Source: Bacteroidales bacterium
GTDB lineage: Bacteria; Bacteroidota; Bacteroidia; Bacteroidales; JAAUTT01
Reading direction: 5' to 3'
Length of the DNA stretch: 15,343 nt
Assembly (NCBI GenBank): GCA_012031335.1
Contig: JAAUTT010000019.1
Span: forward strand, 1-15,343
Position 1 is the first letter of the stretch, and every line of letters starts with the position of its first letter. The translations under genes and the position numbers were made by a program. The notes under the pieces are model-generated. The model was given only the letters and a program-made list of their open reading frames with translations. It did no database searches and was not told the origin of the DNA. Shown in pieces: positions 14,518 to 15,343 of the stretch.

Positions 14518-15343
14518 ATGAACCGAATAATATTTCTGCTTGCTTTTTCAGTAGCATTTACCCTCTCCAAAAGTCAAACACCCGATCAAAAACCATTTAA
14601 AATACTCAAGAAACACGATGGTGGCATAACAGCGCTGGCATTCAGTCCCGATGGTAAAGTGCTTGTAACCGGAAGCGAGGATAAAACCCTCCTGATATGG
14701 AACACTGCAACATGGGAATGTTCCAGACCACTTACCGGGCATACTCAGGCGGTGAATTCCGTTTCATTTCTGGCCAGTGGAACAAGGTTTTACTCCGGAG
14801 GCGATTATTATGTACGGTCGTGGAACCTGAAAGGCGATGCCCTGGATGCCTACCGTGGACCAACAACCCATATATGGTCGGTTGCATTAAAACCCGACAG
14901 TTCGCAATGGGTAGCAGGATCGTTTGAAAAAAACATTAAGTTGTTCGACTATAAAACTACCAAAGTTTCGAATATTGGAGGTCATACCAAAAGTGCACTG
15001 GCAGTGGCATATTCTCCCGACGGAAAACTTATGGCATCGGGTTCGCTCGACGAAAATATTTTTATCCGGAATACTTCGGATTACAAAATTATTGATACAC
15101 TCAAAGGACACAGCGGCAATATTTTCTCTCTCACTTTTTCACCGGATGGTAAATACCTTGCCAGTGCATCCAACGATCAGGATGTGCGTGTCTGGGATGT
15201 AAGCCAGGGAAAACTGTTGCAAACATTCCGGGGACATACTGGAGCGGTATTCAGCGTTGCCTTCAGTGCCGATGGTAGTTATCTGGCAAGCGGATCGGCC
15301 GATTCGAATGTTCTCATTTGGGAATCGGCAATGGCGAAAACTT
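14518..15343 (+). CDS. exported WD40-repeat beta-propeller protein (partial, runs off right edge)
   Basis: The frame opens at ATG 14518 and stays open to the window end (275 codons). Residues 1-20 (MNRIIFLLAFSVAFTLSKSQ) look like a signal peptide. At least six WD40 repeats of about 40 residues follow, each with an (F/A)SPDG-type turn, a (T/A)SGS/GSxD stretch and a W-(D/N/E) end. Examples are ALAFSPDGKVLVTGSEDKTL ending LIWN, then TFSPDGKYLASASNDQDVRV ending WDV. The fourth repeat ends IRN and the third LFD, so some Trp are replaced. WD40 proteins are protein-interaction scaffolds, and an exported one probably acts in the periplasm or at the surface. The function and any C-terminal domain lie beyond the window. 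Confidence 0.85.
   Translation, partial: MNRIIFLLAFSVAFTLSKSQTPDQKPFKILKKHDGGITALAFSPDGKVLVTGSEDKTLLIWNTATWECSRPLTGHTQAVNSVSFLASGTRFYSGGDYYVRSWNLKGDALDAYRGPTTHIWSVALKPDSSQWVAGSFEKNIKLFDYKTTKVSNIGGHTKSALAVAYSPDGKLMASGSLDENIFIRNTSDYKIIDTLKGHSGNIFSLTFSPDGKYLASASNDQDVRVWDVSQGKLLQTFRGHTGAVFSVAFSADGSYLASGSADSNVLIWESAMAKT

Noticed and set aside
1..15343. CRISPR array, toxin-antitoxin pair, retron or phage-defence system
   Set aside because: No regularly spaced repeats, reverse transcriptase, nuclease or small toxin-like gene pair was found; the inverted repeats are single and unrelated to each other.
1..15343. Alternative genetic code with sense TAG or TGA
   Set aside because: Only one internal TAG and one internal TGA occur, in genes that also carry indels. 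Intact genes end at ordinary stops, so mutation or read error is the simpler explanation.

Overview
The window looks like chromosomal DNA of a Bacteroidota member, probably an environmental Bacteroidales or Marinilabiliales-type organism; this is inferred and not proven. The signs are AT-rich intergenic DNA, little Shine-Dalgarno signal, several TAnnTTTG promoter boxes close to start codons, outer-membrane barrels ending in Phe, a SusC-type TonB-plug remnant, polysaccharide hydrolases (GH13, GH30) and short Crp/Fnr-type regulators.

Layout. 252-1945 (+) is a GH13 alpha-amylase cut by two frameshifts and an in-frame TAG. 2301-2567 (+) is a remnant of a SusC-like plug domain. 2645-4228 (+) is an intact exported PHP-type metallohydrolase. 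4300-6172 (-) is an intact three-gene cluster: a Crp-type regulator, a lipoprotein and an outer-membrane barrel. 6381-8271 (+) holds a SAM methyltransferase and a GT4 glycosyltransferase, probably for surface glycan synthesis, both frameshifted. 8454-9018 (+) is a frameshifted barrel protein followed by a good terminator. 9264-10339 (-) is a Trm112-like/methyltransferase fusion with a frameshift and an internal TGA. 10608-10721 (+) is an ECF sigma N-terminal remnant. 10895-11493 (+) is a secreted protein made of two copies of a TonB-C-like repeat, frameshifted once. 11956-13393 (+) is a GH30 lipoprotein glycosidase with three frameshifts. 13737-14426 (+) is an intact Crp/Fnr regulator with an N-terminal CxxC. 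14518 to the right edge (+) is an exported WD40-repeat protein.

The most striking property is the lesion density. I count 12 single-base frameshifts and 2 internal stops in 7 genes, with the family sequence resuming cleanly each time. At least nine of the frameshifts lie in or can be placed in short homopolymers of 4-7 bases. This fits uncorrected sequencing or assembly indels better than natural decay, but the sequence alone cannot settle it. The short SusC-plug and sigma fragments look like true remnants, because no continuation was found in any frame.

Functionally the window mixes polysaccharide breakdown (GH13, GH30, SusC remnant), glycan synthesis (methyltransferase plus GT4), envelope proteins and two Crp-type regulators. 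I see no CRISPR array, rRNA, tRNA, intact transposase or recognisable defence system. I found no convincing new multi-gene system. The best candidates for novelty are the Crp-lipoprotein-barrel cluster, the tandem TonB-C-like protein, and the hairpin or promoter arrangements over the starts of the WD40, GT4 and barrel genes.
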